This document shows positions 43,204-51,220 of a DNA stretch of 64,000 bases, piece by piece (position 1 is the stretch's first letter; every line of letters begins with the position of its first letter). The position numbers and the translations under genes were made by a program. Source of the DNA: Alistipes sp. (GTDB lineage: Bacteria > Bacteroidota > Bacteroidia > Bacteroidales > Rikenellaceae); the NCBI GenBank assembly GCA_017621455.1, contig JAGATC010000006.1, positions 62,001 through 126,000 on the forward strand, written 5' to 3'. Under the pieces are notes generated by a model that worked only from the letters and a program-made list of their open reading frames with translations, was not told the origin of the DNA and made no database searches.

Positions 43204-44166
43204 CAAATTTATTTGTAAAGCGCTCTCGAAATATGATTTTTCTTTACTCAAATCTACGCCCTCGATGGCTGATATAGCTGCGAGCTGCTGCTCCACGAAA
43301 CGGCGATAGGCCTCCGAGGTAGGATTAAAGGGGCGATGCTCCGTGGCTTGAACTATCTTATCAACTCTCTGTTTCAGGGTTTTAGCCTCCTTAGATAGCG
43401 CGGCGTCGAAGAACTTATCGGTGATGTAGCCTATGGCAAGCTCCGAGGGGTGAACCATGTCGCTATCGTAGAAGCGGTAGTCGCGCAGGTCGTCCATCAT
43501 AATCTCGTAGGCGGGGAAGTAGGCCACACGGTCGCGGTGTTTCGAGACTATCTCGTTTACGGCCACGCGTAGGAGTGCCTTGCTTAGCGAGTTATCCTCC
43601 ACGCCCTCGCCAATATGTCGCACGGGACTTATGGTGAGTAGCACCCTACGTGGCGCATGCTCCACGATGTGCTCCAAGGCGTCGGTTATCTCGTTGATTG
43701 TGAGTAGCTTTCGTTCAAAGAGCGCGGCGGGCTGCTTATGGCAGTTTGCTACCACGTTGCCCCTCTCGATAAGCGTGTATGCCCACGCTGTGCCGAGCGT
43801 GACTATCACAAGGTCGCTCTCCTGGATTGCCTTACGTCCTATGCGTAACGCCTCCTGCATCATTGTCGTTGCCTCCTCGGGGCTGCTACCCGATAATGAG
43901 GAGTGGAAGTCGTAGCTAAGGTACCTGCCATCAGTCTCTATAAGTGATGCCCTGTCTACTGTGCCATTAGCCATCATCTCCATAGAGCGGGCTATGGACG
44001 AGGGGTTGAAGAGGATGCCTGTGGGCGACTCTACAACGCGGAATTTGCTGCGCTCAAGGCAGCGTGCGATGTTCTGGGCGAAGCATGAACCGAGGCACAC
44101 GATGTGGCTATCGTAGCCTATAGGCTCGCTCCAGGGCTTAATATCTACTTCGGTGCGAAATTTCAT
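43201..44166 (-). CDS. GSCFA domain protein
   Basis: Start at ATG 44166 (MKFRTEVDIKPW), the typical family start; 321 residues. The naming motif LGSCFAQNIA is at residues 25-34; FNPSSIARSM, VTLGTAWAY, LTISPVRHIGEG and DMVHPSELAIGYI follow, the pattern of the GSCFA family, an SGNH-hydrolase-like group with Gly-Ser nucleophile elbow and late Asp-His. Substrate unknown. It is 1 bp after the acyltransferase stop, so both may serve cell-surface acyl or polysaccharide modification; that is inference. Confidence 0.88.
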   Translation of the reverse strand: MKFRTEVDIKPWSEPIGYDSHIVCLGSCFAQNIARCLERSKFRVVESPTGILFNPSSIARSMEMMANGTVDRASLIETDGRYLSYDFHSSLSGSSPEEATTMMQEALRIGRKAIQESDLVIVTLGTAWAYTLIERGNVVANCHKQPAALFERKLLTINEITDALEHIVEHAPRRVLLTISPVRHIGEGVEDNSLSKALLRVAVNEIVSKHRDRVAYFPAYEIMMDDLRDYRFYDSDMVHPSELAIGYITDKFFDAALSKEAKTLKQRVDKIVQATEHRPFNPTSEAYRRFVEQQLAAISAIEGVDLSKEKSYFESALQINL

Positions 44167-44167
44167 A

Positions 44168-45298
44168 CTATCCAACGATATATTTGCTCTTTGGGAGCAG
44201 TGATAAAAGTTTGGCGACAACGAATGAGCCGACATAGGTTAGCAGTGCCGACACAAACATCGTTAGCGGTGTGCCAATCTCCCAGCCCTTGACGATGTCG
44301 AATACGGCCACCAAAACGAACATGTGTAAAAGGTAGACGCCGTAGCTTAGGCGCGATAGTTCGTAGAATAGCGGATATACCTTGCAGGGGCGCTTGATAA
44401 GCTTGAAAAGCAGGAATAGGCCCAGTGTCATAAGCGCAGCCCCCGTATTCGTAAAGTCCCAACTAAGCTCTAACTTAACTGCCAAATCAATACTCTCGTT
44501 AATAGGGTAGCTATCAGGTAGTTGCAAGTAGAATGGTAGCGCTGTGGCAAGATAGCCCGCTACAATCATCGGAAGTGCAACCATAAGGGTCTTCTTAGCG
44601 CCCCAATCGACATATTTGCGGATGTAGTGCGCCGCTACCACAAAGCCTATAAAGCCACTAAAGTAGTAGAACAGGCCGAACTCGTTCCAGCTCGCCTCGC
44701 CCCACACCTCGGCTGTGCCACGCACATTGAGGGCAAGCTCACGGAAGAAGGGTATGGCAGTAGTGAAGAGCCAAACAAGGATAAATGCCTCCTCGCCACG
44801 CTTCGTTACACGCTCTAACCAAGGCGATAGGATTGGCATAAAGAGGTAGATGCCAATAATCATATAGACATACCATAGATGTCCGCTGTGCCACATAAGG
44901 TTAACGCTGAGCTGTGCAAGGTTATCGCTTATGGCAACCTCGCCACCCGTGCCCCACATAGGTATAAAGGCGTATGCTATCGACCATACAATAAATGGGA
45001 TTACAACACGCTGAAAACGATGACGATAGAATGTCTCGGTGTCGGTAGTAAGGGGCATTAGCAGATAGCTCGATGTCATCACAAAGAGAGGTACCGCCAC
45101 GCGCAAAAACGAATTTACGAATGCCACCCAGCAGGCATCGCTATACGAGGCGATATATGTGCCCTCGCCACCAAGATAGAATGGCTCGATGCAGTGCACC
45201 AAGATGACCATAAAGCAAGCCACAGCACGCAGATAATCCAGGAATACAATGCGCTTAGCCGAAGAATTTGTAGCGGGATACTCTTGCATAGATACCAT
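44168..45298 (-). CDS. Acyltransferase 3 family membrane protein
   Basis: ATG 45298 gives 376 residues; an upstream ATG would be within the promoter region. About ten membrane helices. FLDYLRAVACFMVILVHC is the family start with the catalytic His in the first helix; HLWYVYMIIGIYLFMPIL and YLLHMFVLVAVF are also typical. The family (OafA, YrhL, WecH) moves acetyl or other acyl groups to sugars of polysaccharides, O-antigen or peptidoglycan. First gene of the pair with GSCFA. Confidence 0.9.
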   Translation of the reverse strand: MVSMQEYPATNSSAKRIVFLDYLRAVACFMVILVHCIEPFYLGGEGTYIASYSDACWVAFVNSFLRVAVPLFVMTSSYLLMPLTTDTETFYRHRFQRVVIPFIVWSIAYAFIPMWGTGGEVAISDNLAQLSVNLMWHSGHLWYVYMIIGIYLFMPILSPWLERVTKRGEEAFILVWLFTTAIPFFRELALNVRGTAEVWGEASWNEFGLFYYFSGFIGFVVAAHYIRKYVDWGAKKTLMVALPMIVAGYLATALPFYLQLPDSYPINESIDLAVKLELSWDFTNTGAALMTLGLFLLFKLIKRPCKVYPLFYELSRLSYGVYLLHMFVLVAVFDIVKGWEIGTPLTMFVSALLTYVGSFVVAKLLSLLPKSKYIVG

Positions 45299-45307
45299 AT
45301 TTAATTG

Positions 45308-45354
45308 CAAAGATACACTTTTGGTGGAAAAATTCGTATCTTTGCGCAAAGATA
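45308..45354. promoter_or_regulatory. Palindromic divergent promoter between acyltransferase and luxS
   Basis: TATCTTTGCGCAAAGATA (45337-45354) is a perfect 18-bp palindrome holding one -7 box on each strand. A second minus-strand TATCTTTG lies at 45315-45308. The plus box should start luxS transcription near 45351, which favours ATG 45373 for luxS. Confidence 0.6.
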
Positions 45355-45372
45355 ATGTCTAAAATTAATACT

Positions 45373-45885
45373 ATGAAGAAAAATATTGTTTCATCGTTCG
45401 ATGTGGACCATCGCACGCTCGATGCGGGTCTCTACCTCCGCTCGGTTTATACCATCAACGATGAGTATCAGGTGCGCTCGTGGGATTTGCGTTTCCGTGC
45501 CCCTATGGCTCACGCACCCCTTGGCTCGGGTGAGGTGCACACCATCGAGCACCTTATGGCCTACTACCTACGCCTCGACGAGAAGATTGGCTCCGCTATC
45601 GTGTCGTTCTGCCCCATGGGTTGCAAGACTGGCTTCTACCTCTCTACTATGCAGAGTGTCGAGGCTGAGGATATTCGCCAGGCCTTGGCAAAGGTATACA
45701 AAGAGGTCTTTCCTCTAAAGTCGGCATCGGACGTTGTGGGCTTGAATGAGATTCAGTGCGGCAACCCTGGCTTGTACGCCATCGACTCTACAAACGCTGC
45801 TATGGCGGAGTATATGCGCACCCTTTTTACCGCAGATGAGGCTGCCGAGTTGGGTATTGCGAGTGTTTACGAAAAGTGGTGGTAG
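45373..45885 (+). CDS. luxS: S-ribosylhomocysteine lyase LuxS
   Basis: 170 residues from ATG 45373 (MKKNIVSSFDVDH). It splits S-ribosylhomocysteine into homocysteine and DPD, the precursor of autoinducer AI-2. FDVDHRTLDAGLYL opens the fold; the metal motif HTIEHLMAYYLR gives His-x-x-Glu-His; the catalytic Cys is in SFCPMGCKTGFYL; NEIQCGNPG supplies the third ligand region. The upstream ATG (45355) is too close to the promoter. It is followed 2 bp later by pfs, which makes its substrate. Confidence 0.96.
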   Translation: MKKNIVSSFDVDHRTLDAGLYLRSVYTINDEYQVRSWDLRFRAPMAHAPLGSGEVHTIEHLMAYYLRLDEKIGSAIVSFCPMGCKTGFYLSTMQSVEAEDIRQALAKVYKEVFPLKSASDVVGLNEIQCGNPGLYAIDSTNAAMAEYMRTLFTADEAAELGIASVYEKWW

Positions 45886-45887
45886 CG

Positions 45888-46487
45888 ATGAGAGTATTGA
45901 TTTGTGCCCCCACATCGCGCGAATACCGCGCCATGCGCTACGCCTTGGATAAGGCAACAGACCTACGTCACAGCTACGACCTTAAGGAGGTAGGCATTGG
46001 CAAGGCGCTCTCTTCGGCGGGTGTGGCGCGTGCCCTTACGTTGGCTGAGGCTGAGGGTGTTAAGTATGATATGTTGGCAGTTGTGGGCTTTGCTGCCTCG
46101 GCACTTGGCCGCAAGCAGGGCGACATCGTTATGCCCTCGCGTGCTATACACCACGATGCCATTATCCCCGAGGGCTTCTGCCCCGAGATTACCGACCCAC
46201 GAGTGTTGCGTGGCAGCGACCCTGAGACCGTGTTTACGGGCGACTCCTTCGTCAATGCCGACATCATCCGCGAGGTTAAGGCGCGCTTTGGTGTCGATTG
46301 CGGCCTCTTCGACATGGAGATAGCGGCCATCTGTCAGGTGGCGGAGCTCTACGACAATATCCCTGTTGTGGCGGTTAAGTATGTGTCGGACGTCCCTGAG
46401 GAGGGACACTCTGAGCACTCGTACGACGAGTTCGCCGATGCACACTCAGACTTTACACCCCTCTTAAAGCGCCTCGAGGAGCTTTAG
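45888..46487 (+). CDS. pfs: 5'-methylthioadenosine/S-adenosylhomocysteine nucleosidase (Pfs/MtnN-like)
   Basis: 200 residues from ATG 45888 (MRVLICAPTSREYRAM). Catalytic Glu lies in SREYRAMRYAL; FDMEIAAICQVAE is the substrate-binding VDMEAAA-type motif and VAVKYVSDVPEEG holds the catalytic Asp. It releases adenine from S-adenosylhomocysteine, giving the LuxS substrate. Somewhat shorter than the 230-residue E. coli enzyme. Adjacent placement with luxS supports this over other phosphorylase-fold enzymes. Confidence 0.9.
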   Translation: MRVLICAPTSREYRAMRYALDKATDLRHSYDLKEVGIGKALSSAGVARALTLAEAEGVKYDMLAVVGFAASALGRKQGDIVMPSRAIHHDAIIPEGFCPEITDPRVLRGSDPETVFTGDSFVNADIIREVKARFGVDCGLFDMEIAAICQVAELYDNIPVVAVKYVSDVPEEGHSEHSYDEFADAHSDFTPLLKRLEEL

Positions 46488-46504
46488 GCTAACACAAATA
46501 ATAG

Positions 46505-46542
46505 GATAAGCGGTAGCAACCCCAAGGTTGCTACCGCTTATC
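46505..46542. terminator. Bidirectional terminator between pfs and the outer-membrane barrel gene
   Basis: GATAAGCGGTAGCAACC, loop CCAA, GGTTGCTACCGCTTATC; perfect 17-bp stem. Confidence 0.9.
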
Positions 46543-46559
46543 GTTTACATGCCTATCGC

Positions 46560-49505
46560 TTAGCGCATCATAGGTGGGCGGCCTTGGCCTCCAGGACGGG
46601 TGGTTACGTCCATGCCTGCATAGTCGCTGATATTCTGCGAGCCACGCTTGCCGAAGAAGCGTAGGTTGTAGTTGAACTGCACGGTGAAGTAACGACCGAC
46701 AACGCTGTTCCAGGCGTTCTGCGTGTAGCCGCTACCCACTGTGCGAGCAAAGGCGGCATTCTCGTTAAGCAGGTCGTTAACGCCGATGAGAATCTCGCCC
46801 TGCTGGTTTTTGAAGAGCTTCTTGCCGAGGTAGACGTTGCAGATGAGGTAGTCCTCGTTGTAGTCGTTGGTGAAGCCGATATACTGGTTGTAGTTCACCG
46901 CCGCCGTGAGCGTAAAGCCCTTCCAGAATACCCACTTCAATGTGCCCGAGGCGGTGTGGCTGAAGTACTGGTTGCGGTTGTTACGCATGGCTAACGACTG
47001 GCGTGCATCGTTGTACGCGCCGTTCCACTGTATGGTAAAGTCGATATTCTCCGAGATGTTGCTGCCGAGCGACACCATGGCATCGTAGCCCATGTTGCTG
47101 GTGATGTTTAGCTCGTCGTTAATCATCGAGGGTGTGCGTGTCCAGTTTACACCCGCCATGATGTTGAGGTTACACTTGATGGGAGTGATGGGGAAGCCGT
47201 AGCTGATGTGCGTACGCAGCGAGCTTGAGCCATTCATGTTGTCGTAGGTAGAGTACTGCAATGGGTTGTACTCCTCGCCATCGATAACGATAGTTTCGGG
47301 GTTGTAATAGATTTTTTGACCTATGTGGTCCTGCGTAATCTGTCCCGAGAACATCCACATGAAGGTGCGACCCTTCTCGATGTTCGAGCGCACGTAGTGG
47401 AAGTTGATACGGTGGTTGTACGACGACTTAAGGTTGGGGTTACCCTTAGTGATATACTGCGCGTTAGATACGTCGTATATATCCTGCAGGTTGCGTACAT
47501 CGGGATTCCACGTGTAGGAGTTGATAAATACGCGGATGGTATTCTGTGGGTTGAACGCTATGTTGCCCATCACGAAGTAGGTCACGTGGTCGAAGTCGCG
47601 CTTGACGTTCTCGCCCTTGACCATGCCGTCGAGCGTAGAGTGCTGGTAGAATACGTTGGCAATGAACGTGTTACGCTCCTTAGCCCAGCGGAAACCAGGG
47701 CCTACCCTATGCTCCATGCTGCGGCTGTCGGTCATCGACGAGAGAGATGCGTCGGGCGTATGGCCCGTAGTATTGAAGTCGGGACCAGTGATGTATGCCG
47801 TCTTCTCGATGTCCTGCTTCTCGTAGTCGAAGCGGTACTGCATGCTCACCTGGGCATTCTTAGCCACAGGCTCGGTGTAGGTGAAGTTGGCGCTGATGTC
47901 GGTCTCACCCTGGGGTGCTAAGGCCGATACGTAGCGGAGGCTTGGAACATAGATGCCACTCTCGGGGTCTAAGATGGTAGACATCGTCGAGAAGCTGTTA
48001 GTCTCGCTGCGTGGGGTGTTACGTATAGAGTAGCGGCCATCTACGGTGATTGTGCGGCCAGGCTTGCCGAGCTTAACGCGGTACTGCAAGAACTCCGAGA
48101 AGCGCAGTGCGCGTGACTGACCCGTAGAGCCATTGTATAGCACCTCGTAGGGGAGTCCCTTGAGGTCGGATGTCTCGCCCCACTGCTCGCCATACTGCTG
48201 GCTGTAGGGGTCGTTAGCCTGGTAGCTGAAGTTGGTGCGCGACATGAGCGACATATTAGGGCTGATGCTCCAGTCGAGGCGCACATTAGCGCGGTGGTTG
48301 TAGTTCAGCGTCTCCGACTCGCCCTCCTGAATGAGGTAGTCGTCGGGGGATGGTGTCTCGTACCAGCGCTCGATGAGGCTCTTGTTCTTTGTGCGTGTGT
48401 TGTTGAAGAAGTAGGAGCCGTTAAGCTTGAGCTTCTCGCCCTCGCCCCACGAGTCGGAGTACTGCACGCCGATAGAGCCTACGCGTGCCACACCGCTCTG
48501 TGGACGTACCATATACTGGCCTACGCCACGACCAGGGCCACCACCCATGCCGCCGCCACCGCCAGTGACGCCGATGATGTCCTCGAACGAGAAGTTCTGC
48601 TGGTTGACGTTGTTGTATAAGCCAATCACCGAGACACGGCTTGAGCCTTGGAAGATGTTGATATTACCGCCGATGTTGTACTTGTGGTGCGACGTTACGT
48701 TCGCTACCTCAGGGGTGTATATCGCGGGATTATTGAAGTCCAACTCTGCGGGTGAGCCATCCACATCGGGCTGGTAACCGTAGCCACCGTAGACCTTACC
48801 GAAGACACCCTGACGCATGTTTGAGTGAGTTACGATGTTGATAGCCTTGTATCCCTCGCCATCGTCCATGCCCGAGAACTCGGCATTGTCCGAGAGCTTG
48901 TTGAATACCTCGATGCGGTCTACAGCCTGTGCGGGAAGCGAGTTGAGTGCCGTGGATACATCTTCGCCGAAGAACTCCTTGCCATCGACAAATATCTTCT
49001 TCACCTGCTCACCCTGCGCCTCCACCGAGCCGTTAGATATGGTGATGCCGGGCATCTTCTTTAGAAGTCCCTCCACGTCGGCATCTGCCGCCACCTTAAA
49101 TGCTGCGGCGTTGTATGCTACGGTGTCGCCATTCTGCGATGTGCGCAGCGCCTGCACCTCCTTTACTACGGCATCGATAGCCACCGCCTCGGGCATAAGC
49201 TCGATGGTGCCGAGGTCGGCATTTGGGGCGAGCTTCACGCTGTGCGTCTGTGTGCCGTAGCCGATAAATGATATGGTCACGGTGTAGTCTCCCGCTGCCA
49301 AGCCTGTCACTGTCACAGCACCCTCAGCACCCGAAACAGAGTGTCGGCTCTTGTCGGGTGTTGCATCCGAGCGCACCTCCATAATGGCACCTATGATGCC
49401 CTCCTTACTCTCTCCATCTATGATGCGAGCCTTGACCTTTCCCGACTGTGCCATGGCGGGTATGGCAAGCATAAGCACCACGATTACTCCCAATATTCTC
49501 CTCAT
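46560..49505 (-). CDS. Outer-membrane beta-barrel protein with CarboxypepD_reg and plug domains
   Basis: 981 residues. Signal peptide of about 19 residues (AMA end), a CarboxypepD_reg domain (about 24-105: KVKARIIDGESKEGIIGAIM), a TonB receptor-like plug (about 120-225: NGDTVAYNAAAFKVAADADV, LLKKMPGI, VKKIFVDGKEFFGED, DRIEVFNKLSDNAEF) and an outer-membrane barrel of the OMP_b-brl_3 type to the end, with a Gly-rich loop (GGGGMGGGPGRG). These are TonB-dependent receptor-like proteins without a SusD partner; ligands are usually unknown. Gene stands alone. Confidence 0.9.
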   Translation of the reverse strand: MRRILGVIVVLMLAIPAMAQSGKVKARIIDGESKEGIIGAIMEVRSDATPDKSRHSVSGAEGAVTVTGLAAGDYTVTISFIGYGTQTHSVKLAPNADLGTIELMPEAVAIDAVVKEVQALRTSQNGDTVAYNAAAFKVAADADVEGLLKKMPGITISNGSVEAQGEQVKKIFVDGKEFFGEDVSTALNSLPAQAVDRIEVFNKLSDNAEFSGMDDGEGYKAINIVTHSNMRQGVFGKVYGGYGYQPDVDGSPAELDFNNPAIYTPEVANVTSHHKYNIGGNINIFQGSSRVSVIGLYNNVNQQNFSFEDIIGVTGGGGGMGGGPGRGVGQYMVRPQSGVARVGSIGVQYSDSWGEGEKLKLNGSYFFNNTRTKNKSLIERWYETPSPDDYLIQEGESETLNYNHRANVRLDWSISPNMSLMSRTNFSYQANDPYSQQYGEQWGETSDLKGLPYEVLYNGSTGQSRALRFSEFLQYRVKLGKPGRTITVDGRYSIRNTPRSETNSFSTMSTILDPESGIYVPSLRYVSALAPQGETDISANFTYTEPVAKNAQVSMQYRFDYEKQDIEKTAYITGPDFNTTGHTPDASLSSMTDSRSMEHRVGPGFRWAKERNTFIANVFYQHSTLDGMVKGENVKRDFDHVTYFVMGNIAFNPQNTIRVFINSYTWNPDVRNLQDIYDVSNAQYITKGNPNLKSSYNHRINFHYVRSNIEKGRTFMWMFSGQITQDHIGQKIYYNPETIVIDGEEYNPLQYSTYDNMNGSSSLRTHISYGFPITPIKCNLNIMAGVNWTRTPSMINDELNITSNMGYDAMVSLGSNISENIDFTIQWNGAYNDARQSLAMRNNRNQYFSHTASGTLKWVFWKGFTLTAAVNYNQYIGFTNDYNEDYLICNVYLGKKLFKNQQGEILIGVNDLLNENAAFARTVGSGYTQNAWNSVVGRYFTVQFNYNLRFFGKRGSQNISDYAGMDVTTRPGGQGRPPMMR

Positions 49506-49836
49506 ATAGTTTGTTGTTTATTTTCCCATTTGGTTTATACAACGCGAAAATAATAAATATTATTTAAATAAGGTATACTCGCGGGGGTGAAACGGCAAAA
49601 ATAGGGTGCGAGCCGCCTTGGTAAAGAGGAAAGAGCAGAGAGCAAAGATGAAAGAGCAAAAACTCCCTGTGGTCTGTCTCGTTCACAAGACCACCAGATA
49701 CCACAATACCGAATTTCTTGTCAGAAGGGGTTAGCTGTGGTCTCGATTAAGAAATTGCCCCAGATGGGACATACTCGGCGTATTTCCCATTTGGGGCAAT
49801 GATTGAGAGGCCGCAGATGGCCCTTATCACAAGAGA
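49506..49836. other. Intergenic stretch with two inverted repeats
   Basis: No gene seen. ATTGCCCCAGATGGGA (49754-49769) and TCCCATTTGGGGCAAT (49785-49800) form a strong hairpin downstream of the TPR gene stop; it lacks a clear T-run. A smaller inverted repeat, GTGGTCT ... AGACCAC, is near 49671-49696. The hairpins may end the gyrA-TPR transcript or protect its 3' end. Confidence 0.6.
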
Positions 49837-51198
49837 TTATCTTGTCTGGAGATACAACTCGTGATACTTATTATACTTATCCATCATACCATCCATGTCG
49901 CGGAGACGGAAGCATAGCTGGTTGAGGTACTCGATAGTAGCGCCATCTGTGGGGTTAGCCTCATAGGCCTTCTCCAACCAAGGAATAGCCTCGGCGTAGA
50001 TGAGGTTAATCTTAGCATTCTCAGCCTCATACTGCTCGTAGTCTATATTGGGGTTGTTGTTCAACGCCTCAATCTGAGCATTTGCCTTCTCGATAACGAA
50101 GTAGCCAGTGTAGAAGAGTGGCTCGAACTCACCTGGACGCAACTCTACGCACTTCTCAAACGACTTGATACACTCGTCGTAGTTCTTCAAAGCGTTGAAT
50201 ACGCGGCCACGGCCAAACCATAGGTCGTAGTTTGTGGGGTCCTCCTTGAGTGAGGCGTCAATCATAGTTACGAGCTCTGCGGGGTCACCTACGCCCTCCT
50301 CAGCAGTGTATAGCTGCATAAGGCCGTCGAGGATGGTGTTGTTCTTGGGGAACTGCTTGATACCTGTGAGCAACGCCTCCTTAGCCTTTGCGAGGTAGAG
50401 GTCGCGGTTAGCCTCCTTCTGACCATAGTAGCAGTGGAAGAGGTAGTAGAAGATGTTACCAGTGGTATCGGTGTATCCCGAGGCGAGAGCCTGGGTGAAG
50501 ATCTCCTCACCTGCCTTGAATGCAGCCATGGCCTCATCGCCCTGGAGGGTTGAAGCATACATGGTCATAAGCATACCTGCATTGTATAGGTTGTCGTAGT
50601 TAGGCGTTGTTGTGGGCACGATGCTCTGTGCTGCGAATGCGAGAACAAAGGCATTAGCAGCCTCGGGAGTGCGGCTCATGTTGTTCAACGCATCGCCCTG
50701 CTGTGCGAGAGCATTTGCGAGGTTCAAGGCAATAGGCGCAATCTTAGATGCCTGCTTGGGGTCCATCTCGTAGGCCTTAGCCATAGATGCTATAGCGGTC
50801 TCGGCAAGACCCTCCTTAACGGCCTTCTTCTGGTTCCAAGCCTCGACCATGCCCGTAGCGGCGTTGAAGTATACGTCTACATACTCATACTGGAATACGA
50901 CCATGGGTATACCTGCGAGCTCCGCCTCGACCATACCCTCGGGCTGGCCAGCGTTCATCTGGACAGCCTGTGCGGGAAGACCACGACCAAGATCCTTGGT
51001 GGGCGCCATGAAGGCGTCGGTGTAAGCCTTAGCGTGTGCCACCCATGTTGCTGCCTTTGTACCCTTCTTAGCGTCGGCAATAGCAGCATCAGCCTTCTCG
51101 AGCTTCTTAAGCTCTGCGGCGGTGTTTACCTTCTGTGCATTTGCAGCGGGCGATGCCAATACGAGCATCGCAGCTACGAAAAACATTAACTTTTTCAT
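49837..51198 (-). CDS. Periplasmic tetratricopeptide repeat protein
   Basis: 453 residues. Signal peptide ends ANAQ at about 22. After an Ala/Lys-rich helix region, TPR units are visible in the last half: YDLWFGRGRVFNALKNYDEC, IKSFEKCVELRPGEFEPLFY and IPWLEKAYEANPTDGATIEY. TPRs mediate protein contacts. It follows gyrA by 22 bp and is probably co-transcribed; no functional link is evident. Similar signal-bearing TPR proteins are common in Bacteroidales. Confidence 0.82.
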   Translation of the reverse strand: MKKLMFFVAAMLVLASPAANAQKVNTAAELKKLEKADAAIADAKKGTKAATWVAHAKAYTDAFMAPTKDLGRGLPAQAVQMNAGQPEGMVEAELAGIPMVVFQYEYVDVYFNAATGMVEAWNQKKAVKEGLAETAIASMAKAYEMDPKQASKIAPIALNLANALAQQGDALNNMSRTPEAANAFVLAFAAQSIVPTTTPNYDNLYNAGMLMTMYASTLQGDEAMAAFKAGEEIFTQALASGYTDTTGNIFYYLFHCYYGQKEANRDLYLAKAKEALLTGIKQFPKNNTILDGLMQLYTAEEGVGDPAELVTMIDASLKEDPTNYDLWFGRGRVFNALKNYDECIKSFEKCVELRPGEFEPLFYTGYFVIEKANAQIEALNNNPNIDYEQYEAENAKINLIYAEAIPWLEKAYEANPTDGATIEYLNQLCFRLRDMDGMMDKYNKYHELYLQTR

Positions 51199-51220
51199 AA
51201 TCAGTGAAGTTTATTTGTAA

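Noticed and set aside
47316..47921. 201-codon plus-strand frame within the outer-membrane barrel gene
   Set aside because: Shadow frame, no promoter and no family features.
46560..49505. SusC-type receptor of a polysaccharide utilisation locus
   Set aside because: No SusD partner or glycoside hydrolase is adjacent, and the barrel matches the OMP_b-brl_3 type rather than SusC.
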